Shown here: positions 33,907 to 42,622 of the stretch, one piece after another
How the letters are laid out: every line of letters starts with the position of its first letter
How positions within the stretch are numbered: position 1 is the first letter of the stretch
Origin: an uncultured Pelagibacteraceae bacterium
Lineage (GTDB): Bacteria > Pseudomonadota > Alphaproteobacteria > Pelagibacterales > Pelagibacteraceae
Direction of reading: 5' to 3'
Assembly (NCBI GenBank): GCA_902635845.1
Contig: CACPPK010000001.1
Location: 158,070 to 222,069, forward strand
DNA length: 64,000 bases
Position numbers and translations under genes: made by a program
The notes under the pieces: model-generated
Told to the model about the DNA's origin: nothing
The model's input: only the letters and a program-made list of their open reading frames with translations
Databases searched by the model: none

Positions 33907-34692
33907 ATGTCTTATAATTTTGATACAGATCAAAATCATTATTATTTTAATAACAAAAATTCTTTACCAATAATTTTTATTCATGGCGTTGGTTTAAATC
34001 AACAAATGTGGAAACCACAAATCGAATTTTTTAAGGACAATTCATTTATAACTTACGATCTGTTAGGACATGGAAAAACTCCGTTTAAAGAGCCAAATTT
34101 ATCAATGAAAAATTTTACTGATCAATTATCAAATTTAGTAAATAACCTAAAGATAGATAAATTTAATTTAATTGGCTTTTCTATCGGATCTTTGATTGCA
34201 ATTGAATTTGCCTCAAAATATGAAAATTATTTAAATTCCTTAACTCTAATATCCACTACATACCAAAGGACAGCTGAAGAAAGACAAAATGTAATTGATA
34301 GAGTAAATTTAGCAAAAAAAAATATGCCAATATCTCAAATGGCAATGAAGAGATGGTTTTCAGATGAGTACCTTGAGCAAAACCCTGAATTATACGATGA
34401 GTTTATGAAAATTCTTAATAAGAAAGGAATTGATCAAGAAAATTTTATAAAAGCTTATGAAGTCTTTGCAAATTATGAGGAGAATCTTGAAAACATAAAA
34501 AATATTAAAACAAATACCTTAATTATAACAGGATCAGATGATCCAGGATCTACGCCCGATATGTCAAAAAATTTAAATAAAGATATACAAAATTCAACAT
34601 ATGTTGAAATTAAAAATGGAAAACATTTATGCACTATTGAATATGCAGAAGAAGTAAATAATGCAATAATGAAACATATAAATAATGCCTGA
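33907..34692 (+). CDS. Alpha/beta hydrolase
   Basis: Protein of 261 residues with the hydrolase fold: oxyanion segment IFIHGVGLNQQMW, nucleophile elbow GFSIGS, acid in ITGSDDPGSTPD and the catalytic His in GKHLCTIEY. I take the ATG at 33907; the ORF track's start is a TTG one codon earlier. Cofactor-free esterases, carbon-carbon hydrolases and RutD-like carbamate hydrolases share this pattern. Its position between AA_synth and ALDH genes, with an 8-base overlap into the latter, places it in the same pathway. Confidence 0.86.
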   Translation: MSYNFDTDQNHYYFNNKNSLPIIFIHGVGLNQQMWKPQIEFFKDNSFITYDLLGHGKTPFKEPNLSMKNFTDQLSNLVNNLKIDKFNLIGFSIGSLIAIEFASKYENYLNSLTLISTTYQRTAEERQNVIDRVNLAKKNMPISQMAMKRWFSDEYLEQNPELYDEFMKILNKKGIDQENFIKAYEVFANYEENLENIKNIKTNTLIITGSDDPGSTPDMSKNLNKDIQNSTYVEIKNGKHLCTIEYAEEVNNAIMKHINNA

Positions 34693-36166
34693 GTTAAAAA
34701 AATATCAAATGTTTATAGACGGTCAGTGGGTAGACTCTGATACAAAAAAAACTTTTGAAACTTTAAACCCAGAAAATAATAAACCTTGGGCTATAGTTCC
34801 TGAAGCTAGTGCAAATGATGTTGATAGAGCTGTAAAAGCTGCACAAAAAGCTTTTGAAGGTGAATGGCCAAAAATGCTTGCAAGAGATAGAGCAAAATAT
34901 TTAAGAGCGATTGGAAATAAGCTCAGAGAAAATTCTGAATTATTAGGAAAAATTGAAACAATTGATACAGGAAAGCTGTATAGAGAAACTTATCAACAAG
35001 CAAAATATATTGCAGAATATTATGATTACTATGCAGGTTTGGCTGACAAGGTTGAAGGAACAGTTCTTCCAATAGATAAACCAAATATTCAAGCAATCAC
35101 AACAAGAATTCCAATAGGTGTTATTGCGGCTATCATTCCCTGGAATTCTCAAATGTTTTTAACCGCAACAAAAGTTGCTCCTGCTTTGGCGATGGGTAAT
35201 ACGGTTGTAATTAAATGTTCTGAATTAGCGCCAGCAACTATGTTTGAGTTTGCAAAGTTAGTTGAAGAAACGGGAATACCCAAAGGTGTAGTAAATGTAG
35301 TTTCTGGTTTTGGAGATCCATGCGGTAAAGCTTTAACTACTCACAACTTAGTTGAGAAAGTAGCTTTTACAGGAGGTCCTGAAACTGCAAGACATATAAT
35401 TAGAAATTCTGCAGAAAATTTATCTGAAGTAAGTTTAGAGTTAGGTGGAAAAAGTCCTGTAGCTGTTTTTGATGATGCCAAACAAGAAAATGCAATTAAT
35501 GGAATAACTGCTGGAATATTTGGAGCAAGTGGTCAAAGTTGTATAGCAGGTTCAAGGTTGTACTTACAAAAAGGAATTTATAACGAATTTTTAGATAAGT
35601 TAGCATCAAGAGCAGAAAAAATTAAAATAGGTGCTCCTATGGACTCTGATACTGAAATGGGTCCCTTAAGTAACTTTAAACAATTAGAAGTAATAGAAAA
35701 AAATATTAAATTAACAGTTGAACAAGGTGGAAAAATTAAATGCGGTGGTAAAAGACATACTTTTTCAAATGAGGGGTATTATTTTCCCCCAACAATTATT
35801 GAGTGTGAAAATCATAATTTACCAGCTGCTGAGAATGAACTTTTTGGTCCTGTATTATCAGTGATGAAATTTGATACTGAAAAAGAGGTAATAGAATTAA
35901 TGAACGACAATCAATATGGTCTTTCTTCAGGTGTTTATACTAGTGATCTTGCAAGAGGCATGAGGGTATCTAATGCTATCCGAGCAGGAATAACATTTGT
36001 AAATACTTATAGATTAATTTCACCTTCAGCTCCATTTGGGGGTATCAAGGATAGTGGATATGGAAAAGAAGCAGGAATTGACTCAATTAAAGACTACACA
36101 AGAGTAAAAACAACTTGGTTCTACACATCAGACGAACCCTCGCTAGACCCCTTCTCAATAAGATAA
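34685..36166 (+). CDS. NAD(P)-dependent aldehyde dehydrogenase, third in window
   Basis: Aldehyde dehydrogenase of 493 residues with IPWNSQMFLT (Asn154), FTGGPETARHI, base Glu252 in LELGGKSPVA, nucleophile Cys286 in GASGQSCIAGSRL and ELFGPVLSVM. It is not close to the other two ALDHs in the window: the FTGG variant and the SPSAPFGGIKDSGYG end differ. It overlaps the hydrolase gene by 8 bases and closes the LLM cassette, probably oxidising the aldehyde released there to an acid that enters central metabolism. Confidence 0.92.
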   Translation: MPELKKYQMFIDGQWVDSDTKKTFETLNPENNKPWAIVPEASANDVDRAVKAAQKAFEGEWPKMLARDRAKYLRAIGNKLRENSELLGKIETIDTGKLYRETYQQAKYIAEYYDYYAGLADKVEGTVLPIDKPNIQAITTRIPIGVIAAIIPWNSQMFLTATKVAPALAMGNTVVIKCSELAPATMFEFAKLVEETGIPKGVVNVVSGFGDPCGKALTTHNLVEKVAFTGGPETARHIIRNSAENLSEVSLELGGKSPVAVFDDAKQENAINGITAGIFGASGQSCIAGSRLYLQKGIYNEFLDKLASRAEKIKIGAPMDSDTEMGPLSNFKQLEVIEKNIKLTVEQGGKIKCGGKRHTFSNEGYYFPPTIIECENHNLPAAENELFGPVLSVMKFDTEKEVIELMNDNQYGLSSGVYTSDLARGMRVSNAIRAGITFVNTYRLISPSAPFGGIKDSGYGKEAGIDSIKDYTRVKTTWFYTSDEPSLDPFSIR

Positions 36167-36201
36167 TCTGTACCAATTTGCCCATCTAAAATAGGATAAT
36201 T

Positions 36202-36231
36202 TTGTCATTGAATATTGATTGTATTCATACT
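36202..36231 (+). promoter_or_regulatory. Candidate promoter of the Liv-type binding-protein gene
   Basis: TTGTCA (5 of 6 to consensus), 18-base spacer, CATACT (4 of 6), about 42 bases before the ATG at 36274. It lies in the 107-base gap after the ALDH gene. Confidence 0.35.
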
Positions 36232-36273
36232 TAAATTGGATTTTATAAATTGTTAACAATAAAGAGGAAGATA

Positions 36274-37464
36274 ATGAGAAAACTATTTATCGCTGTATTT
36301 ATGTTTGTATCAAGTTTTGGTTCAAATGTAATGGCAGACGGACATTCGATTAAAATGGGGATCATCTTAGGATTCACTGGTCCTATTGAATCTCTAACTC
36401 CAGCTATGGCTGCATCTGCAGAGCTTGCATTTAAAGAAGCTTCTGATTCAGGTTCTCTATTAGGTGGAAAAAAAATTGAGCCAGTAAGAGCAGACTCAAC
36501 TTGTGTTGACTCAGCAGCGGCAACAGCTGCAGCTGAAGGTTTAATTTCAGGTGGTGTGGCTGCGATTATGGGAGCAGACTGTTCTGGTGTAACTGGTGCT
36601 ATTGCAACTAACGTTGCTGTACCAAATGGTGTAGTAATGATTTCACCTTCAGCTACTTCTCCAGGATTAACAACTCTAGATGACAAAGGGTATTTCTTTA
36701 GAACTGCTCCATCAGATGCTAGAGGTGGTCAAATTTTAGCTGATATAACTAAAGACAGAAAAGTAAAAAGTGTTGCAATCACTTATACTAACAATGACTA
36801 TGGTAAAGGTTTAGCTGATGTTTATAAAGCAGCAGTTGAAGCCCATGGTATTAAAGTTACAACTGTAACTGCTCACGAAGATGGAAAAGCAGATTACTCA
36901 TCTGAAGTAGCAACTCTTGCTTCTGCTGGTGGTGATGCTGTAGCAGTTATTGGTTATCTTGATCAAGGTGGAAAAGGAATTATTCAAGCTTCTTTAGACT
37001 CTGGTGCGTTTGATAGATTTATTTTATCAGATGGTATGATTGGTCAATCTTTAGTTGATGCATTCGGAAAAGATTTAAGTAAATCATTTGGATCATTACC
37101 AGGTTCTACTGGTAAAGGTGCAGGTATATTTGCTGAAGTTGCAAAAGCTGGAGGTGTAGAAGCTTCTGGTCCTTACACAGGTGAATCTTACGATGCAGCT
37201 GCTTTAATCGTTCTTGCTATGCAGGCAGGTAACTCTGCTGACAGAGCATCTATTGCAAAAAATGTAATGGATGTTGCTAATGCTCCTGGAACTAAAATTT
37301 ATCCAGGTGAACTTAAGAAAGGTTTAGACTTACTAGCAAAAGGTAAAAAGATTAATTACGAAGGTGCTACTGGAGTAACTTTTACTAGTGTTGGTGAAGC
37401 TGAAGGTTCTTTCTTAGAACAAGAAGTTAAAGGCGGAAAATTCAAAACTAAAAAACAAAGATAA
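36274..37464 (+). CDS. Branched-chain-type (Liv) substrate-binding protein
   Basis: Periplasmic binding protein of 396 residues, family of LivJ/urea/amide binders. Start taken at the ATG behind GAGGAAG; the TTG at 36250 in the track is upstream of the ribosome site. The signal peptide runs to about VMADG. The mature part opens IKMGIILGFTGPIESLTPAMAASAELAF and contains the usual SPSATSPGLTTLDDKGYFFRTAPSD segment. Stable, high-expression codon use and a strong terminator behind it suggest abundance. Its membrane and ATPase partners are probably the LivGFHM set at 38743-42617, which lies on the opposite strand and converges with it. Ligand unknown. Confidence 0.9.
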   Translation: MRKLFIAVFMFVSSFGSNVMADGHSIKMGIILGFTGPIESLTPAMAASAELAFKEASDSGSLLGGKKIEPVRADSTCVDSAAATAAAEGLISGGVAAIMGADCSGVTGAIATNVAVPNGVVMISPSATSPGLTTLDDKGYFFRTAPSDARGGQILADITKDRKVKSVAITYTNNDYGKGLADVYKAAVEAHGIKVTTVTAHEDGKADYSSEVATLASAGGDAVAVIGYLDQGGKGIIQASLDSGAFDRFILSDGMIGQSLVDAFGKDLSKSFGSLPGSTGKGAGIFAEVAKAGGVEASGPYTGESYDAAALIVLAMQAGNSADRASIAKNVMDVANAPGTKIYPGELKKGLDLLAKGKKINYEGATGVTFTSVGEAEGSFLEQEVKGGKFKTKKQR

Positions 37465-37480
37465 TTTTTTATCTTAATTC

Positions 37481-37518
37481 AAAAAACCCCAGTAATTTAA
37501 TTACTGGGGTTTTTTTTT
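37481..37518. terminator. Bidirectional terminator inside the end of the MFS gene
   Basis: Ten-base perfect stem CCCCAGTAAT / ATTACTGGGG with a TTA loop, preceded by six A and followed by nine T, so it works on both strands. It ends the binding-protein transcript from the left. For the minus strand it lies partly inside the coding sequence: the MFS stop codon is in the loop and its last codons form one arm. Confidence 0.9.
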
Positions 37519-38666
37519 AAATCAGCTCTTATTGTAGATAGAGCTATGATAATTAGAAAAATCAAACATATTAAATTCATAGTTTTCCAGCTAGTTAAGC
37601 TAAGAAATACTCCAGCAGACAAACTGGCTAATGCTTGTATAGAATAAACAATTAAATCATTATACCCTTGAGCTCTAAATTTTTCCTCTTCTCTGTAACA
37701 CAAAACAAGTAAGCTCGTTCCTGATATAAATAAAAAATTCCACCCTAGCCCCAGGAAAATAAGTGCAACCATATAGTTAATATAATTCTGTTCAAATAAA
37801 CTTGTAATAATTGTGACTAAAAACAATAAAACTCCCACATGCATTATTTTACTATGACCAAATCTTTTAATTAAATTTCCTGTAACTAGTGAAGGTAAAA
37901 ACATAGCTGCAATATGAAGCTGAATAACAAATCCAGTCTTGCTTAAACTTATTTTCTCCATCAGATGCATACTTATAGGAGTTGCTGTCATTAAAAAAGT
38001 CATTACAGCATAGGCAAAAGCTGAAGCTACGAGCGCCTGTAGAAATCTAGGTTGAGAGATAAGCTCAAAAAAACTTCTTCCAGTTTTATATTGATTACTA
38101 GATATCGTTTTTGGTTCCTGATAAAAAATTAAAAATATTGTTGATGAGATAGATAAAATGGCGAGTGCAATATAAGAACCAGCATACATATGATTTGAGA
38201 TAAGTCCTTTAGAAATGTTTGCAATGTTTGGACCAATAAACGCCGAACCTATTCCTGCTAACAAAATGATAGAAATTGCTTTTGGTGCATAATCCTTATC
38301 CACAACCTCCACTGCTGCAAAACGATATTGATGGCTAAAAGCTATTCCTCCACCAATTAAAAAGCATCCTAAATTATACAAGACAAAACTTTCTATAATT
38401 ATAGAGTATGCAGTTAAAAGAGATGCAAAACATGTACCTATTGATGCACAAATAAAACCTAATTTTCGTCCAATTATACTCATTAGCTTTGCAGCAAAAA
38501 AAGCGAATAACGCAATTCCAACAACTGACAAAGCCATTGGAAGAGTAGCTAAAGATTTTATTGGACTAAATTTTGAACCAATTATGCCGCTTAAAAAAAC
38601 AGTGACCGGTGCAGCTGTAAACGCGAAAATCTGGCTTAATATAAGTAACGAAAGATTTTTATTCAT
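37497..38666 (-). CDS. Major facilitator superfamily transporter
   Basis: Membrane protein of 389 residues with about twelve hydrophobic segments and the MFS loop 2-3 region (KLMSIIGRKLGFICASIGT). It is a secondary carrier of unknown substrate. The start overlaps the stop of a 23-codon microprotein gene as TAATG, and the stop is embedded in a bidirectional terminator. As the last gene of the long Liv array, it may export or import a compound linked to those importers. Confidence 0.87.
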   Translation of the reverse strand: MNKNLSLLILSQIFAFTAAPVTVFLSGIIGSKFSPIKSLATLPMALSVVGIALFAFFAAKLMSIIGRKLGFICASIGTCFASLLTAYSIIIESFVLYNLGCFLIGGGIAFSHQYRFAAVEVVDKDYAPKAISIILLAGIGSAFIGPNIANISKGLISNHMYAGSYIALAILSISSTIFLIFYQEPKTISSNQYKTGRSFFELISQPRFLQALVASAFAYAVMTFLMTATPISMHLMEKISLSKTGFVIQLHIAAMFLPSLVTGNLIKRFGHSKIMHVGVLLFLVTIITSLFEQNYINYMVALIFLGLGWNFLFISGTSLLVLCYREEEKFRAQGYNDLIVYSIQALASLSAGVFLSLTSWKTMNLICLIFLIIIALSTIRADLKKNPSN

Positions 38667-38737
38667 TAAAAGAATAAATACTTATCAGCCATATACAAAG
38701 CCCAAGCAACAGCAGCACCTAATATAATATATTTCAT
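38666..38737 (-). CDS. 23-residue single-span membrane microprotein
   Basis: Small ORF not in the track, reading MKYIILGAAVAWALYMADK then YLFF and a TAA. It is one hydrophobic helix with charged residues at both ends. It starts 5 bases after the livM-like stop and its own stop overlaps the MFS start as TAATG, so it would be translated in a coupled chain and would couple MFS translation to livM. No family recognised. Without it the gap between livM and MFS would be an unusual 76 bases in this array. Confidence 0.6.
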   Translation of the reverse strand: MKYIILGAAVAWALYMADKYLFF

Positions 38738-38742
38738 TATGT

Positions 38743-40113
38743 TTACTTTATTTCTATTTTTTCAGGAAGTATACCTTTAGGTCGATACCTCATGATAAAC
38801 AACAACCCTAATCCCATCAGTAAAAATCTGAAATAAGGAACGCTTTCAATTAAATGAGCTTTAAGTGCATTTGTTTCAGGAATTCCCGCAGTGAAAAAGT
38901 TTATTAAAAATAATGATATTGGTGCAGCTTCAATCCATAAGAACCAAACAACAAATCCTCCTAAAATTGCCCCAAAATTATTTCCACTTCCTCCAACAAT
39001 TACCATCACCCAAATCAAAAAAGTATATCTCATAGGTCTATAACTTCCTGGTGTAAATAAACCATCTTGTGTAACAAGCATTGCACCCGCAATTCCAACA
39101 ATTGCTGAGCCTAAAATAAAAATTAGTAAATGTTGTTTAACAACATTTTTACCCATTGCATTTGCAGCTTCCTCATTGTCTCTAATTGCCCTCATCATTC
39201 TTCCCCATGGAGAATAAAGAGCCTTTTGAGTTAAAATTAAAAGAATGATTACTACTACTAAAAATAATCCTGAATAACACAGTTTTACAAATACTGAAGA
39301 GCCTTCAATAACAAGTTGATTTAAAGCAGCTTGTCTATCAGCTAAATTCTCAATTACACTTAATTTTCCTGAATTAAACTTTTCAACTAATTTAATAAAC
39401 CAATCAGTTGTTTGAAGATCTACTTCATAAGGTGCAGGTCTTTTTAATCCAATAACATTTTTGACCCCTCTTGTGAGCCAATCCTCGTGTTTAATAATTG
39501 CAATAACAATTTCGGAAATAAGAAGAGTAGCAATAGCTAAATAATCTGCTCTAAGACCAAGTGCAACTTTTCCAACTATAAATGCTAAACCCCCTGCAAA
39601 AAGAGCTCCAACTATCCAAGAAAATATAATTGGTAATCCAAATCCTCCTAGGAAACCAGTTTTAGCAGGATCAACTGCTTCAATAGCTTCTATGCCTGGC
39701 TCTGCAGAAAATCTAATAAGTAAAATACCTGAAATTATTATTGCAGCTATGCTGTATGTTCTTATTTTTGATTTTTCAAATCTTTTTAAAATAAACCTTA
39801 TAACTAATACCATTACTACTATGAGCCATAATGACATTAGAATGTCGAAACCTCCTGCCCTCCAGGCCTCTTGGACAGGATCTACAGATATTAATACTGC
39901 AGCTAAACCACCTAAAGCTGTATATCCCATAATTCCAAAATTAATTAAACCAGCATACCCCCATTGAATATTCGCACCCATTGTCATGACCGCAGAAATC
40001 AAACAAAGATTAAATATTGATAACGCTATGTTCCAAGATTGAAATATCCCAACCATTAGAATAAGCACCATCATGATGCTGTAAGCTGCAATTACATTTA
40101 GGTTTTTTCTCAC
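38743..40113 (-). CDS. livM: Liv-type ABC permease, LivM-like, with insertion
   Basis: Permease of 456 residues, longer than typical LivM. The core motif is recognisable as ADYLAIATLLISEIVIAIIKHEDWLTRGVKNVIG and, later, GRMMRAIRDNEEAANAMGKNV, the ATPase-contact loop, then VGGSGNNFGAILGG. Between these lies an extra hydrophilic stretch of about 60 residues (FNSGKLSVIENLADRQAALNQ) expected outside the membrane. Translation begins at GTG, overlapping the livH stop as GTGA. Works with the adjacent LivH, LivF and LivG. Confidence 0.9.
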   Translation of the reverse strand: MRKNLNVIAAYSIMMVLILMVGIFQSWNIALSIFNLCLISAVMTMGANIQWGYAGLINFGIMGYTALGGLAAVLISVDPVQEAWRAGGFDILMSLWLIVVMVLVIRFILKRFEKSKIRTYSIAAIIISGILLIRFSAEPGIEAIEAVDPAKTGFLGGFGLPIIFSWIVGALFAGGLAFIVGKVALGLRADYLAIATLLISEIVIAIIKHEDWLTRGVKNVIGLKRPAPYEVDLQTTDWFIKLVEKFNSGKLSVIENLADRQAALNQLVIEGSSVFVKLCYSGLFLVVVIILLILTQKALYSPWGRMMRAIRDNEEAANAMGKNVVKQHLLIFILGSAIVGIAGAMLVTQDGLFTPGSYRPMRYTFLIWVMVIVGGSGNNFGAILGGFVVWFLWIEAAPISLFLINFFTAGIPETNALKAHLIESVPYFRFLLMGLGLLFIMRYRPKGILPEKIEIK

Positions 40114-41120
40114 AATACTTTCCCCTTAAATATTCCCGATGGTCTATAAATTAAAACAATTACAAGAATAGAGAACGATACAGCAAACTTGTAATCTGTT
40201 GACAGTAGCTGAACCAAACTATTTGGTTCCATACTTTCTGGTAAAACATACATAAAGAATTTTTTATATGCATAAGTGAGGAGTATTTCAGAAAAAGCAA
40301 TTACATATCCACCTAAAAAGGCTCCAAATGGATTTCCAATTCCTCCAACAATTGCAGCAGCAAAAATAGGAAGCATATTATTAAAATAAGTAAATGGTTT
40401 AAAACTTTTATCTAAACCATACAAAGCTCCACCAATTGTAGCTAAAATACCAGCAATAACCCAAGTAACTAAAACTATTTTTTTTGGATCAATACCTGAT
40501 AGCAAAGCAAGATCTTCATTATCAGAATAAGCTTTCATACTTTTTCCAGTTTTGGTTCTATTTAAAAACCAAAATAATAAAGAGACTAAAACTATTGTTA
40601 CAAAAATAGTAATCACTTGTGTGGATTTCAGTGCAAGACCTTCGTTTAAACCTGTCATCTCTTTAAATTCACGAGCTTTAATAATGAATTTTTCACCATC
40701 AAAAAATCTTCTATCACCAGGTCCAATTATAATTCTGACCACTGCTTGTGTTACAAACATTACACCAATACTTACCATTGCAAATTGAACTGGAGGACTT
40801 TTTTGATTTCTGTAATACTTAAAGACAAACTTATCTATTAAAAGCATGTAAAATATCATGAAAATTATTCCAAAAGGAATAGCCAATAAAGCAGTAGGCA
40901 AAACACCTAAAGAAACACCTAAAGATTGAAAATACCATGTAAATAAAATCGTTGCCATGGTCCCAAAAGACATCATGTCACCAGTTGCGAAGTTTGCAAA
41001 TCGTAAAATTCCATAAATAAGTGTTACAAATATTGCACCCAGTGCTAACTGAGAACCATAAGTTAATGCAGGAATGAAAATATAATTTAATAAAAGAATT
41101 ATTGCATTTACAAAATCCAT
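40110..41120 (-). CDS. livH: Liv-type ABC permease, LivH-like
   Basis: Permease of 336 residues. LivH landmarks are ALGAIFVTLIYGILRFANFATGDMMSFG at the N-terminus, KTGKSMKAYSDNEDLALLSGID, the ATPase-contact loop, and AAIVGGIGNPFGAFLGGYVIA. The stop overlaps the GTG start of livM; the gap to livF is 1 base. The ligand is set by the binding protein, probably the one at 36274-37464. Confidence 0.91.
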   Translation of the reverse strand: MDFVNAIILLLNYIFIPALTYGSQLALGAIFVTLIYGILRFANFATGDMMSFGTMATILFTWYFQSLGVSLGVLPTALLAIPFGIIFMIFYMLLIDKFVFKYYRNQKSPPVQFAMVSIGVMFVTQAVVRIIIGPGDRRFFDGEKFIIKAREFKEMTGLNEGLALKSTQVITIFVTIVLVSLLFWFLNRTKTGKSMKAYSDNEDLALLSGIDPKKIVLVTWVIAGILATIGGALYGLDKSFKPFTYFNNMLPIFAAAIVGGIGNPFGAFLGGYVIAFSEILLTYAYKKFFMYVLPESMEPNSLVQLLSTDYKFAVSFSILVIVLIYRPSGIFKGKVL

Positions 41121-41121
41121 A

Positions 41122-41829
41122 TTACCCTCCCAAAAAAGAGCTTCTTACTCTTGGATCGTCTAATAATTCTTTTCCAGTCCCTGAATAACGATTTTCTCCA
41201 GTGATCAATACATAGCCTCTATCTGAAATGCTTAATGCTTGTTTTGCATTTTGTTCTACCATTAAGATAGCAACATTTGTTCTTTTAACTTTTACAATAT
41301 GATCAAATAATTCGTCCATAACAATTGGCGATACACCTGCAGTTGGCTCGTCTAACATTAAAACTGTGGGTTTAATCATTAAAGCTCTACCTAGAGCCAC
41401 TTGTTGTCTTTGACCTCCAGAAAGTTCACCAACCATCTGATTTCTTTTCTCTCTTAAAATTGGGAACAATTCATAAATTTCCTCAATTATATTTTTTATT
41501 TCATCCTCAACAAGAAATGCTCCCATTTCTAAATTTTCTTCAACAGTCATACCTGCAAAAACATTTTTAGTCTGAGGGACAAAAGAAATACCTTGCTTAA
41601 CTCGATCTTGGGGAGATAATTTTGAAATATCCTTACCATCAATCTTTACTGATCCAGATTTTAAATTGAGCAAGCCCAACATTGCTTTCATGGCAGTTGA
41701 TTTACCAGCACCATTAGGCCCCAGAATAGAAACTATTTCACCTTTATTAACATTTACAGAACAAGAACTAATGATATCTGGACCATTACCATAACCACCT
41801 GTCATTTCTATTCCTTCAAAATATGCCAT
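41122..41829 (-). CDS. livF: Liv-type ABC ATPase, LivF-like
   Basis: ATPase of 235 residues, the short LivF form. Walker A GPNGAGKST, signature LSGGQRQQVALGRAL, Walker B VLMLDEPTAGVSP and the H-loop variant LMVEQNAKQAL (Gln for His, usual in LivF) are all visible. One-base overlap with livG upstream. With LivG it drives the LivH/LivM channel. Confidence 0.93.
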   Translation of the reverse strand: MAYFEGIEMTGGYGNGPDIISSCSVNVNKGEIVSILGPNGAGKSTAMKAMLGLLNLKSGSVKIDGKDISKLSPQDRVKQGISFVPQTKNVFAGMTVEENLEMGAFLVEDEIKNIIEEIYELFPILREKRNQMVGELSGGQRQQVALGRALMIKPTVLMLDEPTAGVSPIVMDELFDHIVKVKRTNVAILMVEQNAKQALSISDRGYVLITGENRYSGTGKELLDDPRVRSSFLGG

Positions 41830-42617
41830 TAATTTGTATCCTTTAATTTTGATCCTCTTCCAAGATAGCTTTCGATAACTTTCTCATCTTTTTTTGCTTC
41901 CTCAACACTTCCCTCAAATAAAACTGATCCTTCAGCCATTACAATCACTGGATCACACAATCTTCCAATAAAATCCATATCATGTTCAATCATACAAAAG
42001 GTATAACCTTTTTCTTTATTTAACTTTTCTATTGCAGTTCCAAGATCTTTTAACAAAGTTCTATTAACTCCAGCCCCTACTTCATCTAATAATACCAATT
42101 TTGCATCAACCATCATCGTTCTTCCAAGTTCTAATAATTTTTTTTGCCCACCTGAAAGATTTCCGGCAAGCTCATTAGATAGATGTCCTAGATTTAAAAA
42201 TTCAACAACTTCTTTTGCTTTTTCTTTAACTATAGCTTCTTCTCGTGCAACTAAACCTGGTTTAAATAATGCAGTCATTATTTTTTCACCAGATTGATTT
42301 CCAGGAACCATCATTAAATTTTCTAAAACAGATAAATTTGAAAACTCGTGTGCAATTTGAAATGTTCTTAACAATCCTTTAGAAAATAACTCATATGATG
42401 GAACATCTGTAATGTTTTCATCATCGAAAACAACATTACCACCAGAGGATTTTAAGTTTCCAGCAATTAAATTAAATAAAGTTGTTTTTCCAGATCCATT
42501 TGGTCCAATAATACCAGTGATTGTTCCTCTTTTAACTTTTATTGAACAATCCGAAACTGCAGCTAATCCTCCAAAATATTTACTTAAATTATTAATCTCT
42601 AAAATATTTTCGGACAT
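41829..42617 (-). CDS. livG: Liv-type ABC ATPase, LivG-like
   Basis: ATPase of 262 residues with Walker A GPNGSGKTT, signature LSGGQKKLLELGRTM, Walker B LVLLDEVGAGVN and the H-loop MIEHDMDFI. DEVGAGV in place of the usual DEPxAG is a variant also seen in some urea and amide transporters. First ATPase of the second Liv set; 5 bases separate it from the ProC-like gene upstream on the same strand. Confidence 0.93.
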   Translation of the reverse strand: MSENILEINNLSKYFGGLAAVSDCSIKVKRGTITGIIGPNGSGKTTLFNLIAGNLKSSGGNVVFDDENITDVPSYELFSKGLLRTFQIAHEFSNLSVLENLMMVPGNQSGEKIMTALFKPGLVAREEAIVKEKAKEVVEFLNLGHLSNELAGNLSGGQKKLLELGRTMMVDAKLVLLDEVGAGVNRTLLKDLGTAIEKLNKEKGYTFCMIEHDMDFIGRLCDPVIVMAEGSVLFEGSVEEAKKDEKVIESYLGRGSKLKDTN

Positions 42618-42622
42618 TTGAT

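Noticed and set aside
36243-36686. 147-residue minus-strand ORF opposite the Liv binding-protein gene
   Set aside because: Shadow of a high-expression gene with biased codons; low-complexity Ala/Pro/Ile composition and no ribosome site.
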